DNA from: Mycobacterium gordonae
GTDB taxonomy: Bacteria > Actinomycetota > Actinomycetes > Mycobacteriales > Mycobacteriaceae
Assembly: GCF_002101675.1 (NCBI RefSeq)
Contig: NZ_LQOY01000033.1
Coordinates: forward strand, 1 to 64,000
Length of the DNA: 64,000 nucleotides
Direction of reading: 5' to 3'
Part shown: positions 30,069 through 40,061 of the stretch, one piece after another
Layout of the letters: every line of letters begins with the position of its first letter
Numbering within the stretch: the stretch's first letter is position 1
Translations under genes and position numbers: made by a program
Notes under the pieces: model-generated
The model's input: only the letters and a program-made list of their open reading frames with translations
Database searches by the model: none
What the model was told of the DNA's origin: nothing

Positions 30069-30917
30069 TCAGGCCAGTGGATTCACCCCGTTGAGCAGCA
30101 CCCATACCGCGATCCCCGCGGCGATGCCGGCCAGCAGCGCCACGAACGACCCGATGAAGGGCCGGGTGGCCCAGCCCCTTCCCGCGTCCAGGCCGTAACG
30201 ACCGGGACCGGACAGGATCACGGCGACGGCCATGACGATCAGGCTGATCTGGTATTCGTGCCCGTCCGGCAGGAAGTAGGTGAAGGTGTTGGTGCGCGGC
30301 CGCGCCGAGGCGGACGCGAGTAGACCGTTGAGCAGGAATGCGAGAGCGCCCGCGGCTGCGATCGGGGTGAACAAGCCCAACACCAGCAGCACTCCCGCGA
30401 CGATCTCGCCGCCGGCGCTGACGTACGCCAGGACGTCGGAGTGCTGGAAGCCGATGTCGTGCAGCGAGTTGCGGAATCCGTTCAGGCCAGACCCGCCCCA
30501 CCAGCCGAACAGTTTCTGCAGTCCGTGCGCGATCAGCACTGCGCCCAGGCCGACCCGCAAGACCAGCAGCCCGAAGTTCTGGGTGCCGCGCCGCGCGGCG
30601 GCCCGCTGCCGCTCGTCTTCCTCGTCGATGTCGATGGCTGCCGGAGCGGCCGGGATGTGCCGGCTGGTCGGTTGCGCTTGGGGTTGCACGTACGGCAACG
30701 GCTCCTGCGCGTCCAACAGGTTGTAGGACGAGCCGCCGGTCTGCGGTTCGTACGGCGGGATGATCGTGGTGGTGCCGGTGTTGGCGAAGTTGCCCGAGTA
30801 CCCAGCAGGGGTCAGGTCATCTTCGGGGTCGACCAGGCTTGCCGAGGCGGGACGGCTGGAGGTTGGCACCGCGGGACTGTCCGGCCGCTGCCAATGCGAG
30901 TCATTCGAACTGGTCAC
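30069..30917 (-). CDS. doxX: DoxX-family membrane protein of the oxidoreductase complex
   Basis: Integral membrane protein of 282 residues, ortholog of Rv3005c, which in M. tuberculosis forms a membrane complex with SodA and SseA for oxidative-stress defence. A disordered acidic/Pro-rich N-terminus (1-110) precedes the DoxX core with four helices: FGLLVLRVGLGAVLIAHGLQ, then FGWWGGSGLNGF, VSAGGEIVAGVLLVLGLFTP, and LIVMAVAVILSGPGRYGLD. GTG 30917 (MTSSNDSHWQRP) is chosen because the homologous protein begins there. Confidence 0.92.
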   Translation of the reverse strand: MTSSNDSHWQRPDSPAVPTSSRPASASLVDPEDDLTPAGYSGNFANTGTTTIIPPYEPQTGGSSYNLLDAQEPLPYVQPQAQPTSRHIPAAPAAIDIDEEDERQRAAARRGTQNFGLLVLRVGLGAVLIAHGLQKLFGWWGGSGLNGFRNSLHDIGFQHSDVLAYVSAGGEIVAGVLLVLGLFTPIAAAGALAFLLNGLLASASARPRTNTFTYFLPDGHEYQISLIVMAVAVILSGPGRYGLDAGRGWATRPFIGSFVALLAGIAAGIAVWVLLNGVNPLA

Positions 30918-31092
30918 TCGTGTCAGGGTAAGGGCAATTTCGCCCGAAGCTGGGATTTGTGCGGCGCTTTGGCCTGTTAAATCCGCAGTTGGATCACTGA
31001 AATGATCCGACCGGCCCCTGAGACGGGCCCGCTGTTGGCGAGACACCGGCATTACGGCCCCACGGTATAGCTGCTGGACCCGCCGGAACCGC

Positions 31093-31250
31093 CTAGCAAA
31101 CCGACCCCGATGACGGAGACCCCGCCGCCGCCATGGCCTCGCGGGCCAACCGCGACTTGCCGACTCCCGCCCGGCCCGCCAGCGCCACCCCCGCGCGGCG
31201 ACGTCGGCGATCGAGCGCAGCACGACGCCCTCGTCACGGCCGGTCCAGCC
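31093..31250 (-). pseudogene. remnant of a P-loop (LuxR/AAA-type regulator) gene
   Basis: On the minus strand, GRDEGVVLRSIADVAAR is followed after a one-base frameshift by GVALAGRAGVGKSRLAREA, which carries Walker A GRAGVGKS; the frame ends at TAG 31095-31093 after 15 more residues. This is the N-terminal ATPase start of large mycobacterial LuxR-type regulators. Only about 50 codons survive, without start or remainder. Confidence 0.6.
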
Positions 31251-31392
31251 AATGATCGAGCAGGTAGCAAATCCTAGAGAACCATCGGCCTCCTCTAGCG
31301 ACAATCGCCGCACCCAGGGCGTTTGCTCGACGAATGCCCTGGACTCGGCGGCAGGTGGCGGCCCTGACCGCCGATTCCGTAGCCTGTCGGTC

Positions 31393-32514
31393 ATGCGGTT
31401 AAGGCGGTCGGTTCGGTGCGCGCTGGCTGCGCTGTCTGCGGCGGTGCTGGTGTCGAGTGGCTGCGCACGGTTCAACGACGCCCAGTCGCAGCCCTTCACC
31501 ACCAATCCCGACCTGAAGCCTCCGCCCAGCTCCACGCCTCCCCCGCCGCCGCCATTACCGCCCACGCCCTTCCCGAAGGCGTGCCCGGCGCCCGGGGTGA
31601 TGCAGGGGTGCCTGGAAAGCACGAGCGGCCTGATCATGGGTGTCGACAGCAAGACCGCGCTGGTGGCCGAGCGGACCACCGGTGCCGTCAAGGAGATCTC
31701 CGTCAGCGCCGAACCCAAGGTCAAGATGGTGATTCCGGTGGACCCGTCCGGTGACGGCGGCCTGATGGACATCGTGTTGTCGCCCACGTTCTCCCAGGAC
31801 CGGCTGATGTACGCCTACATCAGCACACCCACCGACAACCGCGTGATCCGCATCGCCGAAGGCGACGTCCCCAAAGACATCCTCACTGGAATTCCCAAAG
31901 GGGCCACCGGCAATACCGGTGCGCTGATCTTCACCACCCCCACGACGCTGGTGGTGATGACCGGAGACGCCGGCAACCCGGCGATGGCCGCGGACCCGCG
32001 CTCGCTGGCCGGCAAGGTGCTGCGCATCGAGCAGCCCACCACGCTTGGCCAGGCACCCCCGACGACGGCGCTGTCGGGAATCGGCGCTGGCGGGGGCATG
32101 TGCATCGATCCCGTCGACGGGTCGCTGTACGTCGCCGACCGCACGCCCGGCGCCGACCGCTTACAGCGCATCACGAAGAAGTCCGAGGTCTCCACCGTGT
32201 GGTCCTGGCCGGACAAGCCCGGCGTGGCCGGTTGTGCGGCAATGGACGGCACCGTGCTGGTGAACCTGATCAACACCAAGCTGACGGTGGCGGTGCGGCT
32301 CGCGCCGAAAACCGGTGCGGTCACCGGGGAACCCGACGTGGTCCGCAAGGACACCCATGCGCATGCGTGGGCGCTGCGGATGTCGCCGGACGGCAACGTC
32401 TGGGGCGCGACGGTGAACAAGACCGCAGGTGACGCCGAGAAGCTCGACGACGTGGTGTTCCCGCTGTTCCCGCAAGGTGGGGGCTTCCCGCGCAACAACG
32501 ACGACAAGACATAA
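31393..32514 (+). CDS. lppZ: lipoprotein LppZ (glucose/sorbosone dehydrogenase-like propeller)
   Basis: Exported lipoprotein of 373 residues. Signal peptide RCALAALSAAVLVSSGC, with lipid-anchored Cys24, precedes a Pro-rich linker and a beta-propeller resembling PQQ-type glucose/sorbosone dehydrogenases (GLMDIVLSPTFSQDRLMYAY, then GNTGALIF and CIDPVDGSLYVADR). Classic PQQ enzyme activity is not assured. The C-terminus PLFPQGGGFPRNNDDKT matches the remembered LppZ (Rv3006). Start ATG 31393. Confidence 0.93.
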   Translation: MRLRRSVRCALAALSAAVLVSSGCARFNDAQSQPFTTNPDLKPPPSSTPPPPPPLPPTPFPKACPAPGVMQGCLESTSGLIMGVDSKTALVAERTTGAVKEISVSAEPKVKMVIPVDPSGDGGLMDIVLSPTFSQDRLMYAYISTPTDNRVIRIAEGDVPKDILTGIPKGATGNTGALIFTTPTTLVVMTGDAGNPAMAADPRSLAGKVLRIEQPTTLGQAPPTTALSGIGAGGGMCIDPVDGSLYVADRTPGADRLQRITKKSEVSTVWSWPDKPGVAGCAAMDGTVLVNLINTKLTVAVRLAPKTGAVTGEPDVVRKDTHAHAWALRMSPDGNVWGATVNKTAGDAEKLDDVVFPLFPQGGGFPRNNDDKT

Positions 32515-32531
32515 CGGCTCTCCTCGCGACC

Positions 32532-32579
32532 AGACGCAAAAGCCCCTTGGAACATGTGCTCCAAGGGGCTTTTGCGTCT
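32532..32579. terminator. 20-bp hairpin between lppZ and flavin-reductase-like gene
   Basis: AGACGCAAAAGCCCCTTGGA (32532-32551) mirrors exactly at 32560-32579 around an 8-nt loop. It separates convergent lppZ and the next gene. It is nearly the same sequence as the wrbA/ilvC hairpin, but the outermost bases have decayed. Confidence 0.85.
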
Positions 32580-32596
32580 CTTCGCGGGCACCCGCC

Positions 32597-33157
32597 TCAG
32601 AACGGTGCGTTCAGGGTGAACCGCATCCCGTACTTGGACTGCTCCGTGGTCCGTTCGCCGGTGTACAGCCGCTGCTGCGCTTCCTGGCCCGGCTCGTACT
32701 CGTCATCCAGATCGGACAGATACAGCAGCTCGTCGGCATTTTCGGGAGCCCAGGTGGCGACCGGCTCCAGCAGGTAAGCCACATGGTCGGCGACGGGGCT
32801 GCGGCTCACGGTCCGGCCGACGAACCAGGCGGCAGCGTCGTCGAGGATCGGCATTCCCAGGGGCCCGGCGCGCCAGGAGCAGCGCGCGAACGGATCGTCG
32901 GGACGGTTGCCGAACAGTTCGGCCAGCACGTGCTGACCACGCGGCAGCACGTGCACCGCCAGGTACTCCGACCGGCTGCCCACGTCATGGGCGTCGCTGT
33001 CGCAAGGCAGACCGACCATGAAGCTCGGGGGCTGCACGCTGGTCTGGGTCCCGAAGGCAACCAGGCAACCCGACGGAAGCCCGTCGGCCGCGGTGGTCAC
33101 CACGAACACCGGAGAGTCCAGCATCGACATCATGTCGTCGAACGGTTCACCCATCAC
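32597..33157 (-). CDS. flavin reductase-like FMN-binding protein (Rv3007c-like)
   Basis: Split-barrel FMN protein of 186 residues, flavin-reductase-like family. It opens FDDMMSMLDSPVFVVTTAAD and contains GCLVAFGTQTSVQPPSFMVG, the FMN phosphate-binding strand, then LAVHVLPRGQHVLAELFG. GTG 33157 aligns with the start of its tandem paralog; ATG 33154 is equally possible. The C-terminal ~30 residues are extra relative to the paralog. Reaction partner unknown. Confidence 0.85.
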   Translation of the reverse strand: MMGEPFDDMMSMLDSPVFVVTTAADGLPSGCLVAFGTQTSVQPPSFMVGLPCDSDAHDVGSRSEYLAVHVLPRGQHVLAELFGNRPDDPFARCSWRAGPLGMPILDDAAAWFVGRTVSRSPVADHVAYLLEPVATWAPENADELLYLSDLDDEYEPGQEAQQRLYTGERTTEQSKYGMRFTLNAPF

Positions 33158-33241
33158 CCCACCATGATGGGTCCGCCGGAGCCGCCGCGGGCTCTTTCCG
33201 ACCCTTTTCCTACCGAAGTCCTACCCGCTGGTCTTACCCGC

Positions 33242-33730
33242 TCACGCATCGTGGCCCGGATCCATGGCCCTGACGTCGGCAAACCGGATCGGTTCGTCGT
33301 CCCCCTCGGCGAACCACGCGTCGACGGGCCGCAGCACGTAGCCGACGTGATCGCCCAGATCGAATCGATCCAGCGTTTCACCCACCATCCAGGCCAGCGC
33401 ATCGTCGAGTATCGGCATGCCGGCCGGCCCGCTGTGCCACGCGCAGCGCGCGAACTTGTCGATCTCGTCTTCGGTTTCGCCGCCGAACAACTCGGCCAGG
33501 CTAGAGGCGCGGCGCGACAGCACGTGCACGGCAAGGTGATCCGACCGGCCTGCGACCCCGAACGTGTGATTGGTGCGGGAAAGCGCGACCAGGAGCCTGG
33601 GAGGGTTGATGCTCACCTGGGTCGAAAAGCCGACCAGACACCCCGCCTGATGACCCTGCGCCGCGGTGGTCACCACGAGCATCGCCGAGTTCGTCGTCTC
33701 GGTCAGTCGAGACAGCCAGTCGCCGCTCAC
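33242..33730 (-). CDS. flavin reductase-like FMN-binding protein, tandem paralog
   Basis: A 162-residue relative of the next gene downstream with the same order of blocks: AMLVVTTAAQGHQAGCLVGF, then LAVHVLSRRASSLAELFGG, FARCAWHSGPAGMPILDDAL and DHVGYVLRPVDAWF. GTG 33730 is preferred over GTG 33748 because the DNA around it (CATCATGGGGGCGTGA) matches that at the start of the paralog (CATCATGGTGGGGTGA), showing a tandem duplication. Only one such gene is known at this place in M. tuberculosis. Confidence 0.82.
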   Translation of the reverse strand: MSGDWLSRLTETTNSAMLVVTTAAQGHQAGCLVGFSTQVSINPPRLLVALSRTNHTFGVAGRSDHLAVHVLSRRASSLAELFGGETEDEIDKFARCAWHSGPAGMPILDDALAWMVGETLDRFDLGDHVGYVLRPVDAWFAEGDDEPIRFADVRAMDPGHDA

Positions 33731-33770
33731 GCCCCCATGATGGACCACTTAAGGGGCATACTCGAACCAG

Positions 33771-34286
33771 GTGCACAGTATGCGGGGCAACGAGTCAGGA
33801 CACGGCGGTCCATCAGCGTTATGGGTGATGGCCGGGGCGACGACGGCCACCGGCAACAATCTGATTGCCACTCCACTTCCCGTAGTGATCACCGCGGCCG
33901 GCCTGGTGTCTGGCATCCGGCCCGGCCCGGAGGCGACGCGAGGTGCGCCACCGCAGGTCGCGCAGTGGAACGCCATCCGCAGCACCTACCGCGATGTCGC
34001 CGACTGGATCGACAACGATGCCGCCGGCGCAGAACTCGCGGCCCCCGACGTCGGTCCTGCCGGGCGGATGAGTGCCGCCGGAGTCGTCGACTACCTCGGG
34101 CTTGTGGACGACAGCGCCGACGCCGACCGGTGGCTGTCCACCAAGCCCGAGTACTGGGTCACCGCCGGAGCATCCGTTGACGCCGCCTCGATGGCGGTCG
34201 CGACCTTCCGGCGTGATTACCGGGTTGCGGCGGTGATCGGACCGATCACCGTCTATCGCCGCCGTGCAGCAGGAAGTCAGGCCTGA
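33771..34286 (+). CDS. Rv3008-like protein, similar to the outer tail of a glycosyltransferase
   Basis: Protein of 171 residues with one N-terminal hydrophobic segment ([21 protein letters not shown] region, about 18-48) serving as anchor or signal. The remainder contains [28 protein letters not shown] and [19 protein letters not shown]. The last part resembles the C-terminal extracytoplasmic tails of large membrane glycosyltransferases that read DY-GL, KPDYW and FR-DYR. No transmembrane catalytic part is present, so it may be a detached domain. Start GTG 33771 or ATG 33780. Its 3' end overlaps gatB by 10 nt, convergently. Confidence 0.7.
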   Translation: MHSMRGNESGHGGPSALWVMAGATTATGNNLIATPLPVVITAAGLVSGIRPGPEATRGAPPQVAQWNAIRSTYRDVADWIDNDAAGAELAAPDVGPAGRMSAAGVVDYLGLVDDSADADRWLSTKPEYWVTAGASVDAASMAVATFRRDYRVAAVIGPITVYRRRAAGSQA

Positions 34287-35785
34287 CCGCAGGCCGCCAG
34301 CACCAGCTCGCGCACCCGCGCCGCGTCCGCCTGCCCACGCGTTGCCTTCATCACCGCCCCCACGATCGCGCCGGCCGCAGCCACCTTGCCACCCCGAATC
34401 TTTTCTGCCACATCGGGATTGGCAGCCAGCGCCTCGTCGACCGCGGCCTGGGTGAGCGAATCGTCGCGCACCAGCGCCAGGCCGCGCGCCGTCATCACCG
34501 CCTCGGGCTCACCCTCTCCGGCCAGCACACCTTCGACGACCTCGCGCGCCAGCTTGTTGGACAGCTTGCCCTGATCCACCAGGGCGATCACCTGCGCGAC
34601 CTGCCCCGGGGTGATGGCCAGTTCGTCCAGACTGATACCGGCCTCATTGGCCTTCTGCAGCAGGAAGTTACCCCACCAGGAGCGGGCGTCCTTGCTGGCC
34701 GCTCCGCACTTGACGGTCTCGGCGATCAATTCGACCGCGCCGGCGTTGACGAGGTCTCGCATCACCTCGTCGGAGAAACCCCATTCGTCCTGAATCCTCT
34801 TGCGGCTCAACCACGGAAGCTCAGGGATAGTCTGACGTAGCCGCTCCACGAGCTCGCGGCTGGGTGCGACGGGTTCCAGGTCGGGCTCCGGGAAATAGCG
34901 GTAGTCCTGAGCGGTTTCCTTGGCGCGGCCCGGGCTGGTGTAGCCGGCCTCGTGGAAATGCCTTGTCTCCTGGACAATCTCGCCGCCGGACAACAAAACT
35001 GCTGCCTGACGCTGCATCTCGTAACGCACCGCAACCTCGACGCTCTTGAGCGAGTTGACGTTCTTGGTCTCGGTCCGGGTGCCGAATTCGGTGGTGCCGG
35101 CGGGCATCAGCGAAACGTTCGCGTCACAGCGCATCGATCCCTGGTCCATACGCACGTCGGATACGTCGAGCCCGCGCAACAGGTCTCGCAATGCGGTCAC
35201 GTAGGCGCGGGCAATCTGCGGCGCCCGCGCACCGGCGCCCACGATGGGCTTGGTCACGATCTCGATGAGTGGCACGCCGGCCCGGTTGTAGTCGATGAGC
35301 GACGTGGTCGCGCCGTGGATTCGGCCGGTTTCGCTGCCGATATGGGTGAGCTTGCCGGTGTCCTCTTCCATGTGGGCGCGCTCGATCTCCACCCGCCAGG
35401 TGGTGCCGTCCTCCAGCGGCGCTTCCAGGTAGCCGTTGATGGCGATCGGCTCGTCGTACTGGGAGATCTGGTAGTTCTTCGGCATGTCCGGGTAGAAGTA
35501 GTTCTTCCGGGCGAACCGGCACCAATCGACGATCTCGCAGTTCAGCGCCAGGCCGATCCGGATCGCCGACTCGACCGCCACTCTGTTGAGCACCGGAAGT
35601 GAGCCCGGCAGGCCCAGACAGACTGGGCACACCTGGGTGTTGGGCTCGCCGCCGAAGGTGGTCGAGCAGCCGCAAAACATCTTGGTGGCGGTGGAGAGCT
35701 CAACATGGACTTCCAACCCGAGCACCGGATCGAACCGTTCAATGACCTCGTCGTATTCGAGCAGGTCAGCCCCAGCAACCGTCAT
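34277..35785 (-). CDS. gatB: aspartyl/glutamyl-tRNA amidotransferase subunit B
   Basis: Phosphorylates and amidates mischarged Glu-tRNA(Gln) and Asp-tRNA(Asn) with GatA and GatC. The 502-residue protein has [18 protein letters not shown], with CGC and later CPVCLGLPG providing Zn ligands, the kinase-core [17 protein letters not shown], and the helical/YqeY tail [12 protein letters not shown] to the end. Start ATG 35785. It is separated from gatCA by pfkA and here also by a MinD-like gene. Confidence 0.97.
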   Translation of the reverse strand: MTVAGADLLEYDEVIERFDPVLGLEVHVELSTATKMFCGCSTTFGGEPNTQVCPVCLGLPGSLPVLNRVAVESAIRIGLALNCEIVDWCRFARKNYFYPDMPKNYQISQYDEPIAINGYLEAPLEDGTTWRVEIERAHMEEDTGKLTHIGSETGRIHGATTSLIDYNRAGVPLIEIVTKPIVGAGARAPQIARAYVTALRDLLRGLDVSDVRMDQGSMRCDANVSLMPAGTTEFGTRTETKNVNSLKSVEVAVRYEMQRQAAVLLSGGEIVQETRHFHEAGYTSPGRAKETAQDYRYFPEPDLEPVAPSRELVERLRQTIPELPWLSRKRIQDEWGFSDEVMRDLVNAGAVELIAETVKCGAASKDARSWWGNFLLQKANEAGISLDELAITPGQVAQVIALVDQGKLSNKLAREVVEGVLAGEGEPEAVMTARGLALVRDDSLTQAAVDEALAANPDVAEKIRGGKVAAAGAIVGAVMKATRGQADAARVRELVLAACGQA

Positions 35786-35820
35786 AGGTACCGATCCTAA
35801 TGGTGCCGGCGCACCCGCTT

Positions 35821-36969
35821 TCAGTACGTCGGCTGCCGGGTGGGGAACGTGCGCGCCACCGCGGCCGCCAGTTCCAGGTAGGAACGCCGGCTTTCTCTGC
35901 TCAGCCGCTCGAGCCCGATCTCGTTGCCTTGATGCACATGCCGGTCGAACGGCAGCGTCACGGTGGCCGGCACCAGGCGTGAGAGGTCCTCGAGCTGTTT
36001 GGCCGCCAGCGTGCTGACCTTGGTCCGCTCAACGTGGTTGACGGCGAGCACCGTCGACTCGAGCATTCGGCGATAACCGTTCTGCCGCAACCACTCCAGA
36101 GTGGTGTGCGTCTTCTGGATCGCGTCAATCGAGGTGCTGGTGACGACCACCAGAGCGCGGGTCTCGGGCAGCACCGCTTGCATCACCCCGGACTTGAGGG
36201 TCTTGGGGCAGTCGACCAGCACCAGTGAGTAGTGGTTGCGCAGGATTGAAAACGCTTTGACGAAATCCTCGCGGGTGGGAATCCAGTGACTGCTGGCGTA
36301 GTCCGGCGGACCCAGCGCCTCCAGCCCCGAACTGTTCATATATGTGTGAGCCCGGACATCGTCATACCGGGCGACATGACTGTCCACCAGCAGGTCGGCC
36401 AGACTCAGACTGTTTCGGCGACCGTGCCGGCCGGCCAGGTCGCCGGCGTCGATGTCGACGGCGATGACGCGATCGTTGCGCAGGCTGGCGAACGTCGAGC
36501 CCAGGGCTTCCACCACCGCGGTCTTGCCGACGCCGCCCTTGAGATTCACCACGGCGATCGAGTGCACCCCACCCAGCGGGGCGCGGATCTTCTCTCGCAG
36601 CGAGTTTTCATATGCCGCTTCTTTGCCCGGCCCCAGATCGAGCCCCAGGTACTGATGAACCAGTTCCCGCCAGCTGCGCCGTGCCGGCGCCTCGGGTTCG
36701 ATGGCGTCCAGTGCCGTCCCGCCCGGGACGCGCTCGCGGCGCGCCAGAGGCGCGGCTAGTGCCACGCGGGCCGCAGGCGCGGGCGCGTCGAAACGAGCCG
36801 CGATGCCCTTTCGCTGCGGCGCAGCGTTGTCTGGGCGGCAGTGCTGGGGAATTGTCGCGTCTCCGTCGTCGGCGCTCACTCGCCAGCTCGGCTGAACCGG
36901 ACTGTACTTCGTCCGAGCCGGTGAAACGGGCCGCTCAAGGACTCCGCGATACGGACCGCGGTTATTCAT
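35821..36969 (-). CDS. MinD/ParA-type ATPase, EspI-like
   Basis: Cytosolic P-loop ATPase of 382 residues. Residues 1-125 are low-complexity Pro/Ala/Arg-rich, then [18 protein letters not shown]. The ATPase domain has the deviant Walker [20 protein letters not shown] (140-158; KGGVGKT at 144-150), [14 protein letters not shown], and Walker B-like [15 protein letters not shown]. The Pro-rich head plus ParA core resembles ESX-1-linked EspI (Rv3876) and relatives. No ESX genes lie nearby. It is not found between gatB and pfkA in M. tuberculosis, so it is an accessory insertion. Role unknown. Confidence 0.82.
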   Translation of the reverse strand: MNNRGPYRGVLERPVSPARTKYSPVQPSWRVSADDGDATIPQHCRPDNAAPQRKGIAARFDAPAPAARVALAAPLARRERVPGGTALDAIEPEAPARRSWRELVHQYLGLDLGPGKEAAYENSLREKIRAPLGGVHSIAVVNLKGGVGKTAVVEALGSTFASLRNDRVIAVDIDAGDLAGRHGRRNSLSLADLLVDSHVARYDDVRAHTYMNSSGLEALGPPDYASSHWIPTREDFVKAFSILRNHYSLVLVDCPKTLKSGVMQAVLPETRALVVVTSTSIDAIQKTHTTLEWLRQNGYRRMLESTVLAVNHVERTKVSTLAAKQLEDLSRLVPATVTLPFDRHVHQGNEIGLERLSRESRRSYLELAAAVARTFPTRQPTY

Positions 36970-37032
36970 ATTTCACGTATAGCCGGTTCTTAAACTCGAA
37001 AAACCTGCGAATCGGTGAATGCCTGGCAAACG

Positions 37033-38064
37033 TCAGCCGAAGAACGCGGCGGCGTCGTCGTAGCGGCTTTCCGGCACCAATTTGAGCTGCCGGACGGCAT
37101 CGGCCAGCGGCACCCGCCCGATGTCCTGGCCCCGCAGCGACACCATCTGCCCATACTCACCAGCGTGCGCGGCATCGGCCGCGTTCACCCCGAACCGGGT
37201 CGCCAGCACCCGGTCATAGGCCGTCGGGGACCCGCCCCGCTGCACGTGGCCCAGCACCGTCACCCGGACGTCCTTGTTGATGCGCTTTTCCACCTCGGCC
37301 CCGAGCTGGGCGGCTACCCCGGTGAACTTCTCATGGCCGAATTCATCCAGGCCGCCTTCGCGCAGGGCGATTGAGCCCGCTACGGGCTTGGCGCCTTCGG
37401 CGACCACGCAGATGAAGTGGGAGTCTCCGCGCTGGAAGCGCCGCTTGACAAGCCGGCACACTTCCTCGACGTCGAAGGGCTGCTCGGGGATCAGGGTCAT
37501 GTGCGCGCCCGACGCCAGGCCCGCGTTGAGCGCGATCCAACCGGCGTGGCGGCCCATCACCTCGACCAGCATGACGCGCTGGTGGGACTCGGCGGTGCTG
37601 TGTAAGCGGTCGATGGCGTCAGTGGCCACCGTCAACGCGGTGTCATGGCCGAAAGTCACGTCCGTGCAATCGATGTCGTTGTCGATGGTTTTCGGCACCC
37701 CGACCACCGGCACGTTCTCCTCCGAAAGCCAGTGCGCCGCCGTGAGCGTGCCCTCGCCGCCGATCGGGATCAGGACGTCGATGCCGTTGTCGTCGAGGGT
37801 CTGCTTGATTTGATCCAGCCCGGCCTTGAGCTTGTCGGGATGCACGCGCGCGGTGCCGAGCATGGTTCCGCCCTTGCCCAGCAACCGGTCGTTGCGATCG
37901 TCGTTGCGCAGTTGCATGCGCCGGTTCTCCAGCAGCCCGCGCCAACCGTCCTGAAAGCCGACCACCGACGAGCCGTACCGGGCGTCGCAGGTGCGCACTA
38001 CCGCCCGGATGACGGCGTTGAGGCCGGGACAGTCACCACCGCCTGTGAGAACTCCGATCCGCAT
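37033..38064 (-). CDS. pfkA: 6-phosphofructokinase PfkA
   Basis: Glycolytic enzyme phosphorylating fructose-6-phosphate. The 343-residue protein starts [20 protein letters not shown] and has GGEGTL for nucleotide binding, PKTIDNDI with the catalytic Asp region, and [12 protein letters not shown] for substrate. GGEGT in place of GGDGS is common in actinobacterial members. ATG 38064 gives the family length, although the open frame runs far upstream into gatA antisense. Confidence 0.96.
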   Translation of the reverse strand: MRIGVLTGGGDCPGLNAVIRAVVRTCDARYGSSVVGFQDGWRGLLENRRMQLRNDDRNDRLLGKGGTMLGTARVHPDKLKAGLDQIKQTLDDNGIDVLIPIGGEGTLTAAHWLSEENVPVVGVPKTIDNDIDCTDVTFGHDTALTVATDAIDRLHSTAESHQRVMLVEVMGRHAGWIALNAGLASGAHMTLIPEQPFDVEEVCRLVKRRFQRGDSHFICVVAEGAKPVAGSIALREGGLDEFGHEKFTGVAAQLGAEVEKRINKDVRVTVLGHVQRGGSPTAYDRVLATRFGVNAADAAHAGEYGQMVSLRGQDIGRVPLADAVRQLKLVPESRYDDAAAFFG

Positions 38065-38098
38065 ATCCTCATCTTGCCCTGTGGCCCGCGACCTGGCG

Positions 38099-38156
38099 CG
38101 AGCAGACGCAAAATCCCCCGAAACCGCACGTTTTCGGGGGATTTTGCGTCTGCTCG
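38099..38156. terminator. 25-bp hairpin between gatA and pfkA
   Basis: CGAGCAGACGCAAAATCCCC begins the left arm (38099-38123), mirrored at 38132-38156 around an 8-nt loop. It follows the gatA stop (38175) on the minus strand. The outer bases are the same as in the 23678 hairpin while the inner stem differs, so the frame is conserved and the core variable. Confidence 0.85.
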
Positions 38157-38174
38157 CCGGGGGTTGGTGACCCC

Positions 38175-39659
38175 CTAGATCGCGGTCGGCAAGGCGCCGC
38201 GCGCGGCCTCGTAGGCCGCGCCCACCCGGTACAACCGGTCGTCGGCCAGCGCCGGCGCCATGATCTGCAGGCCCACCGGCAACCCGTCGTCCGGGGACAG
38301 CCCCGCCGGCACCGACATGCCGCAATGGCCAGCCAGGTTCAGCGGCAGCGTGCACAGGTCGAACAGATACATGGCCAGCGGATCGTCGACCTTCTCCCCC
38401 AGCCGGAACGCCGTGGTCGGCGTCGCCGGCGACACCAGCACGTCGACGGACTTGTACGCCTCGTCGAGGTCCCGGGCGATCAGGGTCCGCACCTTCTGCG
38501 CCTGGTTGTAGTAGGCGTCGTAGTACCCGGCGGACAGGGCGTAGGTGCCGATCATGATGCGGCGTTTGACCTCGGGACCGAAGCCGGCCGCCCGGGTCAT
38601 CGCCATCACCTCTTCGGCGCTGTGGGTGCCGTCGTCCCCGACCCGCAGGCCGTACCGCATGGCATCGAACCGGGCCAGGTTGCTCGACACCTCCGACGGC
38701 AGGATCAGGTAATACGCCGGCAGCGAGTAGTCGAAGTGCGGACAGTCGACTTCGCTGACCTGCGCGCCCAAGGACTTGAGCTGCTCGACGGCCGCTTCGA
38801 AGGAAGCCAGCACCCCCGGCTGATAGCCCTCGCCGGTGTGCAACTGGCGGACCACCCCTACGCGCACGCCGGTCAGGTCGCCGGCCGCACCGGCCCGAGC
38901 GGCGCCGACGACGTCGGGTACCGCAGCGTCGATCGACGTGGAGTCGTGGGGATCGTGGCCGGCGATCACCTGGTGCAGCAGGGCGGTGTCCAGAACGGTG
39001 CGCGCGCACGGGCCGCCCTGGTCCAGCGACGACGCGCAGGCGATCAGCCCGTAGCGCGACACCGTGCCGTAGGTGGGTTTGACCCCGACGGTGGCGGTCA
39101 GCGCCGCCGGCTGGCGGATCGACCCGCCGGTGTCGGACCCGATGGCCAGCGGCGCCTGGAACGCGGCCAGCGCGGCAGCGCTGCCGCCGCCGGAGCCACC
39201 CGGAACCCGCTCGACGTCCCACGGGTTGCGGGTCGGCCCGAACGCGGAGTTCTCCGTCGACGAGCCCATGGCGAACTCGTCCATGTTCGTCTTGCCCAGA
39301 ATCGGGATGCCCGCCGCCCGCAGCCGCAACGTCAGCGTGGCGTCATACGGCGACTGCCAGCCTTCCAGGATTTTGGAGCCGCAGGTCGTCGGCATGTCGG
39401 CGGTGGTGAACACGTCCTTGAGCGCCAGCGGCACCCCGGCCAGCGCCGACGGAAGCTGCTCGCCGGCCGCCACCGCCTCGTCGACCACCGCCGCGGCCGC
39501 CAGCGCCTGGTCGGCGGCCACGTGCAGAAACGCGCCGTAGCGGTCGTCGGTCGCCTCGATCTGATCCAGGCAGGCCTGGGTGAGCTCGACCGACGAGAGC
39601 TCCTTGGCGGCTATCTTGGCGGCCAGGGTGGCAGCATCGAGCCGGATGATGTCCGTCAC
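38175..39659 (-). CDS. gatA: aspartyl/glutamyl-tRNA amidotransferase subunit A
   Basis: Glutaminase subunit of GatCAB, amidase-signature family, 494 residues. It carries the Ser-cisSer-Lys triad: Lys in [14 protein letters not shown], Ser residues in [14 protein letters not shown] and [14 protein letters not shown]. Start GTG 39659 overlaps the gatC stop (GTGA). Family length. Confidence 0.97.
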   Translation of the reverse strand: MTDIIRLDAATLAAKIAAKELSSVELTQACLDQIEATDDRYGAFLHVAADQALAAAAVVDEAVAAGEQLPSALAGVPLALKDVFTTADMPTTCGSKILEGWQSPYDATLTLRLRAAGIPILGKTNMDEFAMGSSTENSAFGPTRNPWDVERVPGGSGGGSAAALAAFQAPLAIGSDTGGSIRQPAALTATVGVKPTYGTVSRYGLIACASSLDQGGPCARTVLDTALLHQVIAGHDPHDSTSIDAAVPDVVGAARAGAAGDLTGVRVGVVRQLHTGEGYQPGVLASFEAAVEQLKSLGAQVSEVDCPHFDYSLPAYYLILPSEVSSNLARFDAMRYGLRVGDDGTHSAEEVMAMTRAAGFGPEVKRRIMIGTYALSAGYYDAYYNQAQKVRTLIARDLDEAYKSVDVLVSPATPTTAFRLGEKVDDPLAMYLFDLCTLPLNLAGHCGMSVPAGLSPDDGLPVGLQIMAPALADDRLYRVGAAYEAARGALPTAI

Positions 39660-39955
39660 TGGCTCTCCCCCAGGATCTGCGGGACGGCGAAGCGGCCGTC
39701 GACGGCCTCCGGCGCCGCGGCGAGCGCCTGCTGCTGGGTCAGGCAGGGCTGCGGCTCGTCCGGACGGGTCACGTTCACGTCCTTGAGCGGATTATCGGTG
39801 GCCTCGACGCCGGTCACGTCAACGGCCTGAATCTGGCTGACGTGGCTCAATATGGCGTCAAGCTGGCCGGCGAAACTGTCCAGCTCGGTCTCGGTCAAGG
39901 CCAGCCTGGCCAGCCGGGCCAGGTGGGCCACCTCGTCGCGGGAGATCTGGGACAC
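39656..39955 (-). CDS. gatC: aspartyl/glutamyl-tRNA amidotransferase subunit C
   Basis: Small belt subunit that holds GatA and GatB together, 99 residues. [20 protein letters not shown] (9-28), [17 protein letters not shown] and the terminal [12 protein letters not shown] are family features. Start GTG 39955. First gene of gatCA; pfkA follows gatA. Confidence 0.96.
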   Translation of the reverse strand: MSQISRDEVAHLARLARLALTETELDSFAGQLDAILSHVSQIQAVDVTGVEATDNPLKDVNVTRPDEPQPCLTQQQALAAAPEAVDGRFAVPQILGESQ

Positions 39956-40061
39956 GAGCGAAAAGCCTAACGTGCCACGAGCGTGAGCCTGGCTTCACGT
40001 TCGCCCCGAGCGTGCGGCCGGTCACGCTCGGCCCGGCGGGTCCCCGTCCACACCGGCCGAC

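Noticed and set aside
30918..31787. Long N-terminal extension of DoxX
   Set aside because: The upstream open frame has no family similarity and crosses the P-loop gene remnant; GTG 30917 matches the known N-terminus.
38065..39222. Extension of PfkA upstream of 38064
   Set aside because: Lies inside gatA in another frame and beyond the hairpin at 38099-38156.
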